Shown piece by piece: positions 1-6,813 of a stretch of 9,780 nucleotides of DNA (positions are counted from its first letter, which is position 1; each line of letters opens with the position of its first letter). The position numbers and the translations under genes were made by a program. The notes beneath the pieces are model-generated. The model did no database searches and was not told where the DNA came from. It worked only from the letters and a program-made list of their open reading frames with translations. The stretch lies in NCBI GenBank assembly GCA_029553845.1, contig JAKPKF010000222.1, forward strand, positions 1 through 9,780, written 5' to 3'. Source of the stretch: a bacterium (GTDB lineage: Bacteria > Patescibacteria > Dojkabacteria > SC72).

Positions 1-1464
1 TTTCACCATAGTCGGCTCTTCTACCTTAGGCTTAGTCATAGCCTCTGGGTTAGTAATCTCCATAGTGACAGGTTCCTTCTTTATCTCAGCCTCAGGAGTC
101 TCTACAACTTCTTCTTTCTTAACATCAGCAGCTTCCTTCTCCCTAACTCTCGCTCTCTTCTCCTCAATCTTCTCAGCCCTAGTAAGATTCCTTGCAGCCT
201 CAGTAACTGCAGCAGACTTAGCTGCTTGTCTTGTAGCCTTTATTAATGGAGCAGCTTCCTCAAGAACAGCAGCTTCCTCAGCTTCTACCTTCTCAGCTTC
301 CTTCGCCAGCATCTCCATCTCAGCAACAGCAGCTTCATTTACTTCTCCTGCTTTCGTTAGGTCTAGCTGTTCAGTAGCTGGCTTCTCTGCTACAGTATCT
401 TTCGCCTGCTCAACAGACCAGTCTATAAGATTATTAGCTTCTTCCTTCGAGATATCATATTCACTAGCAATCTTATTAGCCGCTCTATTCTTAGCTGCTT
501 TTGCTGCCCTAGCTCCTCCAACCATACCAAGAGTAGTAAGAGTAAGCACAACATTCTGAGGATGAACTTCTTTCAATGAAGTAAGCCAATCACTAAGGTC
601 TGTCCATTCTCTTGGAGACTCATCAGATAATCCTGCCTTAGCTTCTTGTATCTGCTGTCCCATTTGAGTAACAGTTTCAGTAGACTCTTCAGCTACAAAA
701 CCAAGGATTCCTTTAGCCAAAGCTACTCCAGCCTTTCCAACTATTCCTTTTGGAGCGAGCTTTCCCAGCTTACCAAGAGGAGTAAACCACATAGCCTTTT
801 CTACTATATTACCAAAGGCCTCAGGTCCTGCTTCCCATAAGCCATGCTCAGTAGCAAAAGAAGAGTGAGCGTCTTTTATCTGCTTCCTCTCATCATCTGT
901 AAGACGTCGTCCTTGCTTCTTTAGCATCTCATTATCTTTAGCTTCTAATATAGACTTCATCGCTTGATAAGAGTCTGCACGATATGCTACAATTCCACCA
1001 CCTGCCATACCACCAGCAAACGCACCACCAGGTATTGGTGTTAAAGTACCAGCAGCTCCACCAATGATAGTGCCTCCCATACTAGCTCCAGAGAATCCCA
1101 TACTTGGTGCAGCTTTAGCGATGTCAGCTGTCTTTACTGTAGGAATAATACTTGGAGTCTCTCCATACTCTCTCTTTACTCTATCAGCAAATTCCTTATT
1201 TCTTATATCTACTTCTCTTATATAATCAGCAGTAAAGCCAGTATCATCTACTCCTTCTTTTCCCTTGACTGCTTGCATACCTGCAGCGACAATATTCTCA
1301 GGAATCCGAGATACCATCTCAGCTCCAGTCTTTACTGTAGCCCAAGCTTTACCTAATGTAGTAGAAGGACCTTGCGGCTCAGCTGGCTTATCCCACTGTA
1401 CTTCGTCAGGATTTATCTCAGGAGTATCCCACTGTACTTCAGATGGATTTATCTCATTTGACAT
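1..1464 (-). CDS. Giant internal virion (ejection) protein, N-terminal 488 residues, continues off the left edge
   Basis: The frame from ATG at 1464-1462 is open to the left edge with no stop, giving at least 488 codons. The start has GGGAAGG 6 bases upstream and overlaps the transglycosylase stop codon (TATGTCAAATGA), a translational-coupling layout. Residues 4-27 hold a 12-residue tandem repeat with EVQWD. Residues 122-160 are a glycine zipper (MGFSGASMGGTIIGGAAGT, then PGGAFAGGMAGGGIVA), and 226-258 and 303-325 are further Gly/Ala-rich amphipathic stretches that could enter a membrane. FVAEESTETVTQMGQQ (256-271) resembles a motif I associate with very large phage internal proteins. Residues 375-455 are Ala/Glu/Lys-rich, a probable coiled coil, and 450-488 are a Pro/Glu/Lys linker. 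This suits a gp16-like channel-forming ejection protein or a large polyvalent phage protein. No enzyme domain is visible in this part; any would be further left. Confidence 0.7.
   Translation of the reverse strand, partial: MSNEINPSEVQWDTPEINPDEVQWDKPAEPQGPSTTLGKAWATVKTGAEMVSRIPENIVAAGMQAVKGKEGVDDTGFTADYIREVDIRNKEFADRVKREYGETPSIIPTVKTADIAKAAPSMGFSGASMGGTIIGGAAGTLTPIPGGAFAGGMAGGGIVAYRADSYQAMKSILEAKDNEMLKKQGRRLTDDERKQIKDAHSSFATEHGLWEAGPEAFGNIVEKAMWFTPLGKLGKLAPKGIVGKAGVALAKGILGFVAEESTETVTQMGQQIQEAKAGLSDESPREWTDLSDWLTSLKEVHPQNVVLTLTTLGMVGGARAAKAAKNRAANKIASEYDISKEEANNLIDWSVEQAKDTVAEKPATEQLDLTKAGEVNEAAVAEMEMLAKEAEKVEAEEAAVLEEAAPLIKATRQAAKSAAVTEAARNLTRAEKIEEKRARVREKEAADVKKEEVVETPEAEIKKEPVTMEITNPEAMTKPKVEEPTMVK
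985..1098 (-). other. Glycine-zipper segment of the giant internal protein
   Basis: This stretch encodes residues 123-160 of the giant protein, dominated by Gly, Ala, Met and Ile in GxxxG-type spacing with only Thr, Ser and Pro as polar or breaking residues, bounded by charged sequence (KTADIAKAAP before, YRADSYQAMK after). It is the best candidate membrane-inserting element of this protein and resembles the zipper at the C-terminus of the gp14-like protein (residues 294-339). Confidence 0.55.
1391..1456 (-). repeat. 36-bp-period tandem repeat encoding the EVQWD motif twice
   Basis: Two copies of a 30-bp unit (1391-1420 and 1427-1456) differ at only a few positions and have a 36-bp period. 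They encode EINPSEVQWDTP and EINPDEVQWDKP at residues 4-27 of the giant protein. The near-identical DNA suggests recent duplication or selection for the peptide. Short repeated Trp/Asp motifs at an N-terminus may be binding sites for a partner in the virion; that is inference. Confidence 0.75.
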
Positions 1465-3130
1465 ATTCTACCTTCCCATCAGGATTCATGCGAACTTTCT
1501 TTCCTTTATACATACCAGTTGTTCCTGCTGGTACCTTCATCGAAGCTGTCTTCCCTTCAGCTAAGCTACCTAGGCTAGACTTCCAAGGCTTCCAACCATA
1601 CTTCTTCTTCAAGTAAGAAGCCGCGACGATGTTAGTGTCTGCGTCGTATAGATCTGTAACCTCATTTATAATTCCAGCTTTTCTAAGTTCAGGAACATTA
1701 ACTTCATTTATCTGGAACAATCCATAGTCAGCAGTTCCATTCTTATTAATATTCTTAGCCCTAGGATTCCCACTAGACTCACGCTTCATAGCTTCCTTAG
1801 CCATAGGTATATCACCAGGCTCAAAGTACCTATTAAGTATAGAATCAAATGGAGTAGGTTCTCCCTTAGGTAACCCCTCTAGCATAAACTGATTCTCCTT
1901 AGGAACAGGCTTTCTGTATCCTAAGATTCCAAGAGTCTCGCCAGCTCCTTGAGGAGTATACTTTCTATAAGCACCTGCTAATCCAGTACCAGATCTAAGA
2001 GAAGACGCAACAGCATCTGCCTCTTCAAGCATCTTTATTCTAGCTTCTGATGGTATTAGACTAAGTAAGTAAGACTTAGCAGACTCAGCCTTTTGTGGGT
2101 CAGTAGTTTGATTTACCATACCTAATGTTTCATCAAGCTTCCTCTTCGCTTCTTCCCTATTACCAAACTTCTTATAATGAGCATCGAGCAGAGTTTGATA
2201 ATTATTAGTGAATGCTACACTAAGACCTTGAGTATAATGCCAATTCTCTGGCTTACCTTTATCATCAGACCCTACTGAGTATCTATCTACTATCCTAGTA
2301 CCAGGCGTCGCATCAGGACTTGAATCAAGGAATAGTACCTCATCACCAACCTTCTGAATAGTAAGTTTCTTACCAGTCTCCTTAGTAAGGTTGATAAGAT
2401 TATCTATAAGCTTAGGAGCCTCAGTAGGTCCTACAGCCTTAAGAATCCTAGCATCCTCAGGAGTTATATACTTAGACTTAATATTACCCTTTATAACTTC
2501 ATCCATTTCAGTAGCAAAGTTTTCTGACTTCCTTTTCTTATCAGCTGCCTCAGCAATTGCTTTATCATTAAGTACTTTTAGATGCTCAGTATAAGCCTTC
2601 TGAGACTCTATACCACTCTGTATCCTAGCCACTTCAAGAGGGAACTTCTTTGCTTCAATGGCAGTTCCCATAATATCCTTTATCTGATCTGGAGATAGGC
2701 CCATCATTTCTGTATTACTTAGTACCGAAGTAGATGGGCTCTGGTCGAAAAAAGGGTTTACCGATTTCTGACCAACAGGAGTAGCTCCAGGAGTTGGAGC
2801 AACTGAACCAAGCTCAGTACCTACAGTTCCAGGAAGAGGAGTCTCTCCAGCTAGCATAGGTCCTAGCATCTTATTCATTCCAGCTCCATACTGTCGAGCC
2901 TGACCTTCAGCTGAAGCAGCAAGACCAAGGTCTCTTCCCCATGAGTCTTTAGGACTCAAGGCAGCACCAAACTTTCCAATCATACTCCAGAAGCCAGGAT
3001 TATTATACCAAGCCTGTTGTGGAGTTGCTATTGGTGTATAGTTCATAGTAGGTGCCTGAGGAACAGGTAATTGTCCACCGGCAGTTCCCATAACTTCTGG
3101 TAAGAAACTCATATTCATACCTTCAAACAT
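1454..3130 (-). CDS. Virion protein with C-terminal lytic transglycosylase (SLT) domain
   Basis: A 558-residue protein; AAGGAGG lies 5 bases before the ATG. Residues 1-130 are Pro/Gly/Ala-rich and low in predicted structure. Residues 140-400 are mostly helical (for example IEAKKFPLEVARIQSGIESQ and REEAKRKLDETLGMV). Residues about 430-525 form a lysozyme-like SLT domain: the catalytic Glu is E451 in AMKRESSGNP, followed by DYGLFQINEV (469-478), and later DADTNIVAASYLKKKYGWKPW, the usual helix that closes the active-site cleft. These enzymes cut the beta-1,4 link between MurNAc and GlcNAc, opening a local hole in peptidoglycan for DNA entry. The last 28 residues are a basic tail (MYKGKKVRMNPDGKVEYVK at the end). 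It follows the gp14-like gene and overlaps the next gene by 11 bp, as expected of the gp15/gp16 ejection proteins. In T7 the transglycosylase is at the N-terminus of gp16; here it is at the C-terminus of the preceding protein. Confidence 0.85.
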   Translation of the reverse strand: MFEGMNMSFLPEVMGTAGGQLPVPQAPTMNYTPIATPQQAWYNNPGFWSMIGKFGAALSPKDSWGRDLGLAASAEGQARQYGAGMNKMLGPMLAGETPLPGTVGTELGSVAPTPGATPVGQKSVNPFFDQSPSTSVLSNTEMMGLSPDQIKDIMGTAIEAKKFPLEVARIQSGIESQKAYTEHLKVLNDKAIAEAADKKRKSENFATEMDEVIKGNIKSKYITPEDARILKAVGPTEAPKLIDNLINLTKETGKKLTIQKVGDEVLFLDSSPDATPGTRIVDRYSVGSDDKGKPENWHYTQGLSVAFTNNYQTLLDAHYKKFGNREEAKRKLDETLGMVNQTTDPQKAESAKSYLLSLIPSEARIKMLEEADAVASSLRSGTGLAGAYRKYTPQGAGETLGILGYRKPVPKENQFMLEGLPKGEPTPFDSILNRYFEPGDIPMAKEAMKRESSGNPRAKNINKNGTADYGLFQINEVNVPELRKAGIINEVTDLYDADTNIVAASYLKKKYGWKPWKSSLGSLAEGKTASMKVPAGTTGMYKGKKVRMNPDGKVEYVK

Positions 3131-3150
3131 AGTAACCTCCTTATAACTTT

Positions 3151-3165
3151 GGTGAAATTTTCACC
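3151..3165 (-). repeat. Palindromic motif, copy upstream of the transglycosylase gene
   Basis: On the minus strand this reads GGTGAAAATTTCACC, a 15-bp palindrome perfect except for its central base. Followed by AAAG, it shares 17 of 18 positions with the copy before the tail spike. It fills much of the 41-bp gap between the gp14-like stop and the next ATG and ends 9 bases before the AAGGAGG ribosome site. As RNA it could form a 6-bp stem with a 3-base loop. Function unknown. Confidence 0.75.
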
Positions 3166-3171
3166 ATAGTG

Positions 3172-4191
3172 TTAACCGAATAGACCTGCAGCTCCTCCCA
3201 TTACTCCACCTACAATAGCTCCCATTGCTGTACCAATACCAGGTACAACAGAACCCACCATAGCACCAGCTGCAGCTCCTGACATAGCACCACCAAGAGC
3301 TGTACCCATGCCTGTCTTACTTGGTCCTTCCTGAACGCTGTATGTCCCTTGATAAGCACCTAGGAGAGAACCTGCGTACTTATACATCTCTATATCCCAC
3401 AGAGCAGTAGCTCTATCTATCTTAAGGTCTTCATCCTGTTGCTCTTTCTTTGCTATTATGATTATCCTCAAGGTATCAAGAACCATACTAGTTAACTGTT
3501 TCTTGAAATCTATACCTTGGACATAGAAGTCACTATACGATTTAGCAAGTGGTAAGTACAAAGCAGCCAACTTAACTTTCTCATCAAGCATTGCTATACC
3601 TGTCTTTGATATAGCGTCACTCCTTGCAGTATGAGCAGCTAGCTTAAGGTCGGCAGTATACTTCGCCACGTTTCTATCTTTCTCAGCATAGATAAGGGCT
3701 TCTCCAATAACAAAGCTCGAGGACATAACTGCATTAGCATCTCTCATACCTGCTTCGAACTTAGGTATAACAGTCGCCTCTATGTCAGCTTGAAGCTGAG
3801 CACTATACTCACTAACCGAAGCTGCCAATTCTGTAGCATCTTCGTAGACAGTATCAAGAGCACTTGTTATTGCAGTTATATAAGTCGCGTAGTCTGTCTG
3901 TGGAACAAGTCCTGTCATATAAGCGTACATAGCATCATAGACATCTGCTACCTTATCTGCATCTAGAGAAGTATCATGAAAGCCTGCCATAGCTCCACAG
4001 AAAGCATTGAGGGCTGCTAGCATACCGTCCGTGAGAACACTAGGGTCATAAGCAGATGCTGTTGAGTAAGGATTATTCAGAGCAGTTGCATTCATGTCCG
4101 CATAGATATCATCTAACCATTCCTTATGTCTAGTAGATATATACTTAGGAACTGTAGTAACAGAACCACCACTACTTCCTCCTCCACACAT
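3172..4191 (-). CDS. Internal virion protein with C-terminal glycine zipper (T7 gp14-like role)
   Basis: A 339-residue protein. AAGGAGG lies 6 bases before ATG and inside the end of the GNAT-like gene, one base separating the two genes. It opens with MCGGGSSGG; a Met-Cys start also occurs in T7 gp14 and many gp14-position proteins. Residues 20-270 are mainly helical and Ala-rich, with long amphipathic helices (for example 120-150, 160-215 and 230-265). Residues 294-339 are a striking glycine zipper of GxxxG/GxxxA spacing: TGMGTALGGAMSGAAAGAMV, then PGIGTAMGAIVGGVMGGAAG. Such segments insert in membranes and pack closely. In podoviruses the gp14-type protein is ejected first and forms a pore in the outer membrane, which fits a membrane-active tail. 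Identity is inferred from position, composition and zipper; direct homology to T7 gp14 is not claimed. A palindrome and the transglycosylase gene follow. Confidence 0.65.
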   Translation of the reverse strand: MCGGGSSGGSVTTVPKYISTRHKEWLDDIYADMNATALNNPYSTASAYDPSVLTDGMLAALNAFCGAMAGFHDTSLDADKVADVYDAMYAYMTGLVPQTDYATYITAITSALDTVYEDATELAASVSEYSAQLQADIEATVIPKFEAGMRDANAVMSSSFVIGEALIYAEKDRNVAKYTADLKLAAHTARSDAISKTGIAMLDEKVKLAALYLPLAKSYSDFYVQGIDFKKQLTSMVLDTLRIIIIAKKEQQDEDLKIDRATALWDIEMYKYAGSLLGAYQGTYSVQEGPSKTGMGTALGGAMSGAAAGAMVGSVVPGIGTAMGAIVGGVMGGAAGLFG

Positions 4192-4192
4192 A

Positions 4193-4690
4193 TTATACCT
4201 CCTTTACAGCGTAGATAAAATCTGTATTAAATCCTATGGACGCTAAGAACTGTTGGTAGAATTCTCTACTGGCGTATGTTACTATACTTACGCATCCTTT
4301 GCTCTTAGCATACTTAGCCAATATACCTAATCCTGTCTCTAAGTCTCCATTAGTTATCATCTTTCTATGTCCATAGAAGCAATGAATAAGTAAGTCTGTA
4401 TGAGTTCCGTCTACACTCATTATTATAGATGTTAAGACAAGAGCGTAAGTGAAAGGGACATTTCTAATAAGACGATAGAAAACATGAATCTCCATACTTC
4501 CAGCTAGAAGTTCCTCGAGAATCATAGTCATTCTCTCTGGTCTCTGGTCTGATGTAACTCCTACCTTCGGAAGACTAAGCTCTATACACCGCTTCAAGTC
4601 AGGCCAGTTCTCTGAGATACCATGAGGGAGAAGCTTAATCATCCTTATCTCACTTATAACTTCTTCTTCACATGCTTCCTTGATTTCCAT
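4193..4690 (-). CDS. GNAT-fold-like virion assembly protein (T7 gp13 position)
   Basis: With the chosen start the protein has 165 residues. An ATG 9 codons upstream (4717) is possible, but it has only a weak GGAAG before it and overlaps the nozzle gene by 50 bp. The ATG at 4690 has GAGG 5 bases upstream and overlaps by 23 bp. The layout looks like the GNAT acetyltransferase fold: an opening LLPHGISENWPDLKRCIELSL, strands MEIHVFYRLI and YALVLTSIIM, strand TDLLIHCFYGH, helix LETGLGILAKYAKSKG, strand CVSIVTYA, helix REFYQQFLASIGF, and closing strand DFIYAVKEV. The acetyl-CoA loop (R/Q-x-x-G-x-G/A) is not recognisable, so enzymatic activity is doubtful. In T7, gp13 lies at this same place between nozzle and gp14 and is needed for internal-core assembly; as I recall its family is also grouped with GNAT folds. 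An assembly role is therefore inferred. The ribosome site of the next gene lies within the last codons. Confidence 0.6.
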   Translation of the reverse strand: MEIKEACEEEVISEIRMIKLLPHGISENWPDLKRCIELSLPKVGVTSDQRPERMTMILEELLAGSMEIHVFYRLIRNVPFTYALVLTSIIMSVDGTHTDLLIHCFYGHRKMITNGDLETGLGILAKYAKSKGCVSIVTYASREFYQQFLASIGFNTDFIYAVKEV

Positions 4691-6023
4691 AGGTTCCTCG
4701 TATCGCTGTCTTATCATTTAGCTTCCATCTTATCAGCAAGCTATCTACTTCGAAGGCACTAAAGAGCGGAGCAGTCACATGAGCCTTAAAGTCTACTCCA
4801 CTTATTACTGGAGATACTACTCCCTTAGCATTAACATCCTTGAGTGTACTCTTAGTAAAGCTTCCTAGAGTATTGTAGCAATAGTAAACACATCCCTGCA
4901 TACCGCTTCCAGTACAACCGATTTCAAGGGCGCTTATCATCTTAATTGCACGAAGGTTCATATCAAAGCTATTCGTTGTAAAGAAGGCACTAGTGTCAGC
5001 GTCTACTGCTTCATGTAGAGCGCCATACAATCCAGAGCCTACTCTTACTATTCCAGACGGTAGCTGGTATATCTCTGATAAGCCAGTCGAGAGTAGATAC
5101 GTTCTAACTCCATCAGATATATAGAATTCCTTCTCTAGCTTATCATAGTTAATAACTATATCAGCAGCTCCTAGATTTGTCATGAAGTTTTTGTAGCCAA
5201 GCTTCTTTAGCTCCACCGTTCTGAACTCAATATTCTCAGTAGCTGACCATAGGTACCCTTCCGTATCCACGAAGATATGTCTATGCTTGTCTCCTCCAAT
5301 ACAGCCTTTTCCTGCTATACCATGCTGTAGCATAACTCGCAGACCGAAGCCTGTTACTGGACTAGATATAGGTCGGAGAGCGGAGACTCCTCCAGAGCCA
5401 TAGACCATGACATACTCTCCGAGCCTCTTCACAACATAGACATCACCAAACCAACCTACTGGCATCTGACCTGTTATGTTAGTTTGGTCTTCTTTATTCA
5501 AGAGTTCTGTCAGGTACGTCTTACCTATTCCTGACCAAGCAACCCAATTACCTCGGTCTCCACCAAAGCCACCTGCGATTAACTGACCTTTATAGTTGCA
5601 TACGCTCTCTACTATATGAGTTAGAGTCTCTACAGAAAAGACTCCTGTCGTTGTATCTCTCACAACGCACGTAGCTCCATTCACCCAGACTTGATAGTCG
5701 TAGAAGTCTGCCATATGCCAGATGTCTCCGACTGGTAGACTAGTTATCTTTGCTGTTAGATTGTAGCCTGAGTCTGCTTCATATATCCCAGTTTCACTGG
5801 CAGCGAAGATACCTATTGTAGTGTCAAACAACTGAGGATAAGGCCAGGAGTAAGTAGGTGCACCAGTTAGTGGGTCTGTTATTGCTACATAAGGCACTAG
5901 ACCACTTTCGTCTACTTTCATATTGTAGCACTCAAGCAGCCCTGGTACATTCCTCCTAAACCTGTCGTTAGGAAGAAGCCCTACATGTAAGCCTTCATTA
6001 TATGGGAAGTTAAACTCTTTCAT
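4668..6023 (-). CDS. Tail nozzle / tail hub beta-propeller protein (T7 gp12-like role)
   Basis: A 451-residue protein whose ribosome site (GGAAGGG) lies inside the last codons of the adaptor gene; only one base separates the two genes. It begins MKEFNFPYNEGLHVGLLPND, then NVPGLLECYNMKVDESGLVPY, the opening usually seen in phage tail-hub proteins where residues around 25-45 describe conversion of a surface into N-x-x-V-x-x-x-G. The body is a series of short beta segments consistent with propeller blades: VWVNGATCVVRD, LIAGGFGGDRGNWVAWSG, VYVVKRLGEYVMVYGSGGV, HIFVDTEGYLWSA and EFYISDGVRTYLLS. Residues 353-370 (FDMNLRAIKMISALEIGC) match the conserved R-x-I/L-K-x-I-x-x-x-E-I element near the end of this group, followed by a C-terminal beta domain. 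It forms the tail tip through which DNA leaves. It ends in TGA and overlaps the following GNAT-like gene. No signal peptide or membrane segment is seen. Confidence 0.72.
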   Translation of the reverse strand: MKEFNFPYNEGLHVGLLPNDRFRRNVPGLLECYNMKVDESGLVPYVAITDPLTGAPTYSWPYPQLFDTTIGIFAASETGIYEADSGYNLTAKITSLPVGDIWHMADFYDYQVWVNGATCVVRDTTTGVFSVETLTHIVESVCNYKGQLIAGGFGGDRGNWVAWSGIGKTYLTELLNKEDQTNITGQMPVGWFGDVYVVKRLGEYVMVYGSGGVSALRPISSPVTGFGLRVMLQHGIAGKGCIGGDKHRHIFVDTEGYLWSATENIEFRTVELKKLGYKNFMTNLGAADIVINYDKLEKEFYISDGVRTYLLSTGLSEIYQLPSGIVRVGSGLYGALHEAVDADTSAFFTTNSFDMNLRAIKMISALEIGCTGSGMQGCVYYCYNTLGSFTKSTLKDVNAKGVVSPVISGVDFKAHVTAPLFSAFEVDSLLIRWKLNDKTAIRGTYGNQGSM

Positions 6024-6024
6024 C

Positions 6025-6798
6025 TTACCCTTCCATACAGTCTATCTCAGCAATCTCTTCTTCAATCCAATCGCTGTTTAGTTGCATCATTGTACTATCT
6101 ATTGCATTGTTCCAGTCTTTAGCTCCCTCTGTGTTCCTGTACATCTGCTCTAGTTTATAAAGGGCAGCCTGAACGAGGAGAAGAGGATGAGATACTGTCC
6201 AATAGTTAAAGTCGTCATCTTCAGTTAGAGCATCTGAGTAGAAGAGACCTACTACCTGTAGAGTATAAGTAGCCACATCAGGTGGAGGACTTATCAATAC
6301 AGCATTATATCCTTCGTGCGCTGAAGTTATAATATCCTCGAAAGCCCACTGTTGATTGTAGTCATCTACTGTAAGAGTAGTAGGATACGGTCTAGCATTT
6401 ACAGGAAAGTAGACATAAGGCTCAGATGGAGTTATATTTGCTTTAGGTTCACTGTAGTAGTTCTTCATCTCAAGAAGGTCATCTGCCTTTACTAGCTTTA
6501 CCTTATCTGTTTCTGTATAAAGCCATACTTCCTTTATCGCTCGACAGTCTGGAATTGGTACTAGTATCTGAGATGCTGCTAAGTCACATGTATATCTAGC
6601 TTCTGCTTTTCCCCCGAAGAGTCTCCTATCCAGCTCACGACAGCCTTGATTTATGAAGAAAGTAGCATTAGCTACAACTCCAGCAGCTATAAGGTCGTTT
6701 CTTCCAGATAGCTCCACGAACATATCTACTATATCCGAGAGAGTAGATGTCGTTGAAGCTGTTATCTCTTCGCCTGGTATTACAAGAATGTCAGACAT
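6025..6798 (-). CDS. Head-to-tail adaptor protein (T7 gp11 / P22 gp4-like role)
   Basis: A 257-residue protein started by GGAGG at 6810-6806, 7 bases before ATG. The N-terminal half has the helical pattern of phage adaptor (connector) proteins: SDIVDMFVELSGRND, then FINQGCRELDRRL. A beta-rich middle follows (ILVPIPDCRAIKEVWLYT, then YTLQVVGLFYSDALTEDDD). The C-terminal helices NYWTVSHPLLLVQAALYKLEQMYRN and DWNNAIDSTMMQLNSDWIEEEIA match the conserved ending of this group, where an acidic turn and NxW are followed by an HPxLLxxAAL helix. Such proteins bind the underside of the portal ring and link it to the tail nozzle. The position directly before the nozzle gene, with the next ATG one base beyond its stop codon, supports this. 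Sequence similarity to T7 gp11 itself is not obvious, so the assignment rests on family pattern and order. Confidence 0.75.
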   Translation of the reverse strand: MSDILVIPGEEITASTTSTLSDIVDMFVELSGRNDLIAAGVVANATFFINQGCRELDRRLFGGKAEARYTCDLAASQILVPIPDCRAIKEVWLYTETDKVKLVKADDLLEMKNYYSEPKANITPSEPYVYFPVNARPYPTTLTVDDYNQQWAFEDIITSAHEGYNAVLISPPPDVATYTLQVVGLFYSDALTEDDDFNYWTVSHPLLLVQAALYKLEQMYRNTEGAKDWNNAIDSTMMQLNSDWIEEEIAEIDCMEG

Positions 6799-6813
6799 TA
6801 TACTACCTCCAAA

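Noticed and set aside
65..559. Plus-strand open frame of 164 codons
   Set aside because: Ser/Ala-rich antisense shadow of the Glu/Lys/Ala coiled-coil region of the giant protein; no ribosome site, and it opposes the direction of all real genes.
646..840. Plus-strand open frame of 64 codons
   Set aside because: Antisense to the giant protein gene, Ser/Phe-rich shadow composition, no ribosome site or recognisable motif.
1265..1564. Plus-strand open frame of 99 codons
   Set aside because: Antisense across the junction of two well-supported minus-strand genes; the apparent peptide repeat is only the reverse reading of the EVQWD tandem repeat.
2391..2594. Plus-strand open frame of 67 codons
   Set aside because: Antisense shadow inside the transglycosylase gene; hydrophobic Ser/Leu composition is typical of reversed Lys/Glu-rich coding sequence.
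4192..4197. TATAAT on the minus strand before the gp14-like gene, and a similar one at 6797-6802, as promoter -10 boxes
   Set aside because: Both lie between the SD and the start codon or overlap it, so transcripts starting there would lack the SD; no convincing -35 element. They are AT-rich spacer sequence.
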